This document shows positions 63,484-64,000 of a DNA stretch of 64,000 nt, one piece after another (the first letter of the stretch is position 1; every line of letters starts with the position of its first letter). The DNA is taken from positions 1,116,001 to 1,180,000 of the forward strand of contig NZ_CP014754.1 in the NCBI RefSeq assembly GCF_001447155.2. The letters are read 5' to 3'. The position numbers and the translations under genes were made by a program. The stretch comes from Marinobacter sp. LQ44. GTDB taxonomy: Bacteria; Pseudomonadota; Gammaproteobacteria; Pseudomonadales; Oleiphilaceae. The notes under the pieces were generated by a model. That model was not told where the DNA came from. It did no database searches and saw only the letters and a list, made by a program, of their open reading frames with translations.

Positions 63484-64000
63484 TCAGTACCTGGAAGGCC
63501 GATAGCCGATCCGGAAACCACCCCAGTGCTTGCCGTTAACAAAGATGGGCACCGACAGGTCATGCATGATTTCACCGGTATCGCGCCGGTAGGTTTGCAA
63601 CAACATGTCCTGAGTGTGGCTACCACAACGAATACCGGTGCGATCATTGAACAGTCGCTTACTCCGGCTTTTCACCAGATCCACTTCGGGGTTACCGGTG
63701 GGCGGGTGGGCAAAATCCCGATTGTGGGTTGGCACGTAGCCATCCGGGGCGCAGGCAATGGAGAAGACGATGGCATCGTGGGAATTCTTGATGCTCTCCT
63801 GCACCGCTGGCAGTACCTGGTCAGTGAAACGGTCGAAGGCGCTACTGTATTGCTGGGGGTTGGTGTTCGGGATCGGCTCTCGCTTCTTCTCGAATAGGGC
63901 CGATTCGCTCAGTTTGCCCTGCTCAATGGCCTGCTCAAAAAGCTCACCGATCTGGGCGGCCCCCGCACGCGCCTGATCAAAGAACGATCGGTGGTAACTC
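63484..64000 (-). CDS. C-terminal sensory part of a probable methyl-accepting chemotaxis protein (partial)
   Basis: The frame continues to the right edge (172 residues visible). No start is in the window, and the 106-residue ORF beginning at 63804 is only part of it. The visible part is a sensor-like domain: QARAGAAQIGELFEQAIEQG, SSAFDRFTDQVLPAVQES, CAPDGYVPTHNRD and the C-terminal MHDLSVPIFVNGKHWGGFRIGY. That final pattern is common at the end of chemoreceptors whose ligand domain follows the signalling region. The signalling half, which would settle the call, is outside the window. Confidence 0.6.
   Translation of the reverse strand, partial: SYHRSFFDQARAGAAQIGELFEQAIEQGKLSESALFEKKREPIPNTNPQQYSSAFDRFTDQVLPAVQESIKNSHDAIVFSIACAPDGYVPTHNRDFAHPPTGNPEVDLVKSRSKRLFNDRTGIRCGSHTQDMLLQTYRRDTGEIMHDLSVPIFVNGKHWGGFRIGYRPSRY

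Overview
The window reads as chromosome of a marine gammaproteobacterium, most likely Marinobacter or a close relative. The evidence is moderately high GC, protein similarity to Pseudomonas aeruginosa with shared gene blocks (fimX-serB-parC, serA beside a D-2-hydroxyglutarate dehydrogenase, a complete atu terpene cluster), and the mix of c-di-GMP, chemotaxis and TRAP-transport genes. No rRNA, tRNA, prophage, insertion sequence or CRISPR array was seen.

Layout. 0-2 kb: the EF-P modification module (epmA partial, efp, divergent epmB). 2-10 kb: a PilZ-like protein and a degenerate FimX-type GGDEF/EAL protein, converging on serB-parC. 10-15 kb: a chemoreceptor, YceI plus cytochrome b561, a small-ORF/hairpin region and an EAL phosphodiesterase. 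15-22 kb: an SLC13 permease, parE, and a lipoprotein subtilase overlapping a PrcB-like lipoprotein. 22-26.5 kb: an unusual TRAP system (fused DctQ-DctM, atypical binding protein, extra lipoprotein). 26.8-39.1 kb: the acyclic terpene utilization cluster atuR / atuABCDEFGH, with a palindromic operator inside the atuA promoter. 39-50 kb: a quinone oxidoreductase, a membrane-anchored BLUF photoreceptor, a TRIC channel, a purine permease with apt, a FAH-family enzyme, an ABC1 kinase, a sirtuin, and divergent D2HGDH and serA. 50-64 kb: an OmpA-like lipoprotein, two divergent esterases, an overlapping run of histidine kinase, sigma-54 regulator, EamA transporter and GIY-YIG protein, a DUF4168 protein behind a sigma-54 promoter, an orphan DctP, MscS with an unknown partner, rlmJ, an MFS protein, a DUF4870-like protein, and the C-terminus of a probable chemoreceptor.

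The most striking non-coding feature is a family of six structured elements of about 97-115 bp (22132-22238, 29412-29522, 33273-33387, 34297-34410, 39199-39295, 45990-46101). Each has a conserved core of two small hairpins with AUGGAU/AGGGAU-type loops, matching the published TwoAYGGAY candidate RNA motif. In five of the six the core is closed by a 27-30 bp stem that is perfectly or wobble paired but whose sequence is unrelated from copy to copy. Four copies lie in or at the end of the atu operon, and core orientation does not follow the flanking genes.

How genes work together: atuR-atuH encode conversion of citronellol/geraniol-type acids through acyl-CoA ligation, dehydrogenation, geranyl-CoA carboxylation and hydration. 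SerA and D2HGDH are probably metabolically coupled. The kinase/regulator pair probably drives the DUF4168 gene from a sigma-54 promoter. The subtilase and PrcB-like lipoproteins resemble the spirochaete dentilisin complex.
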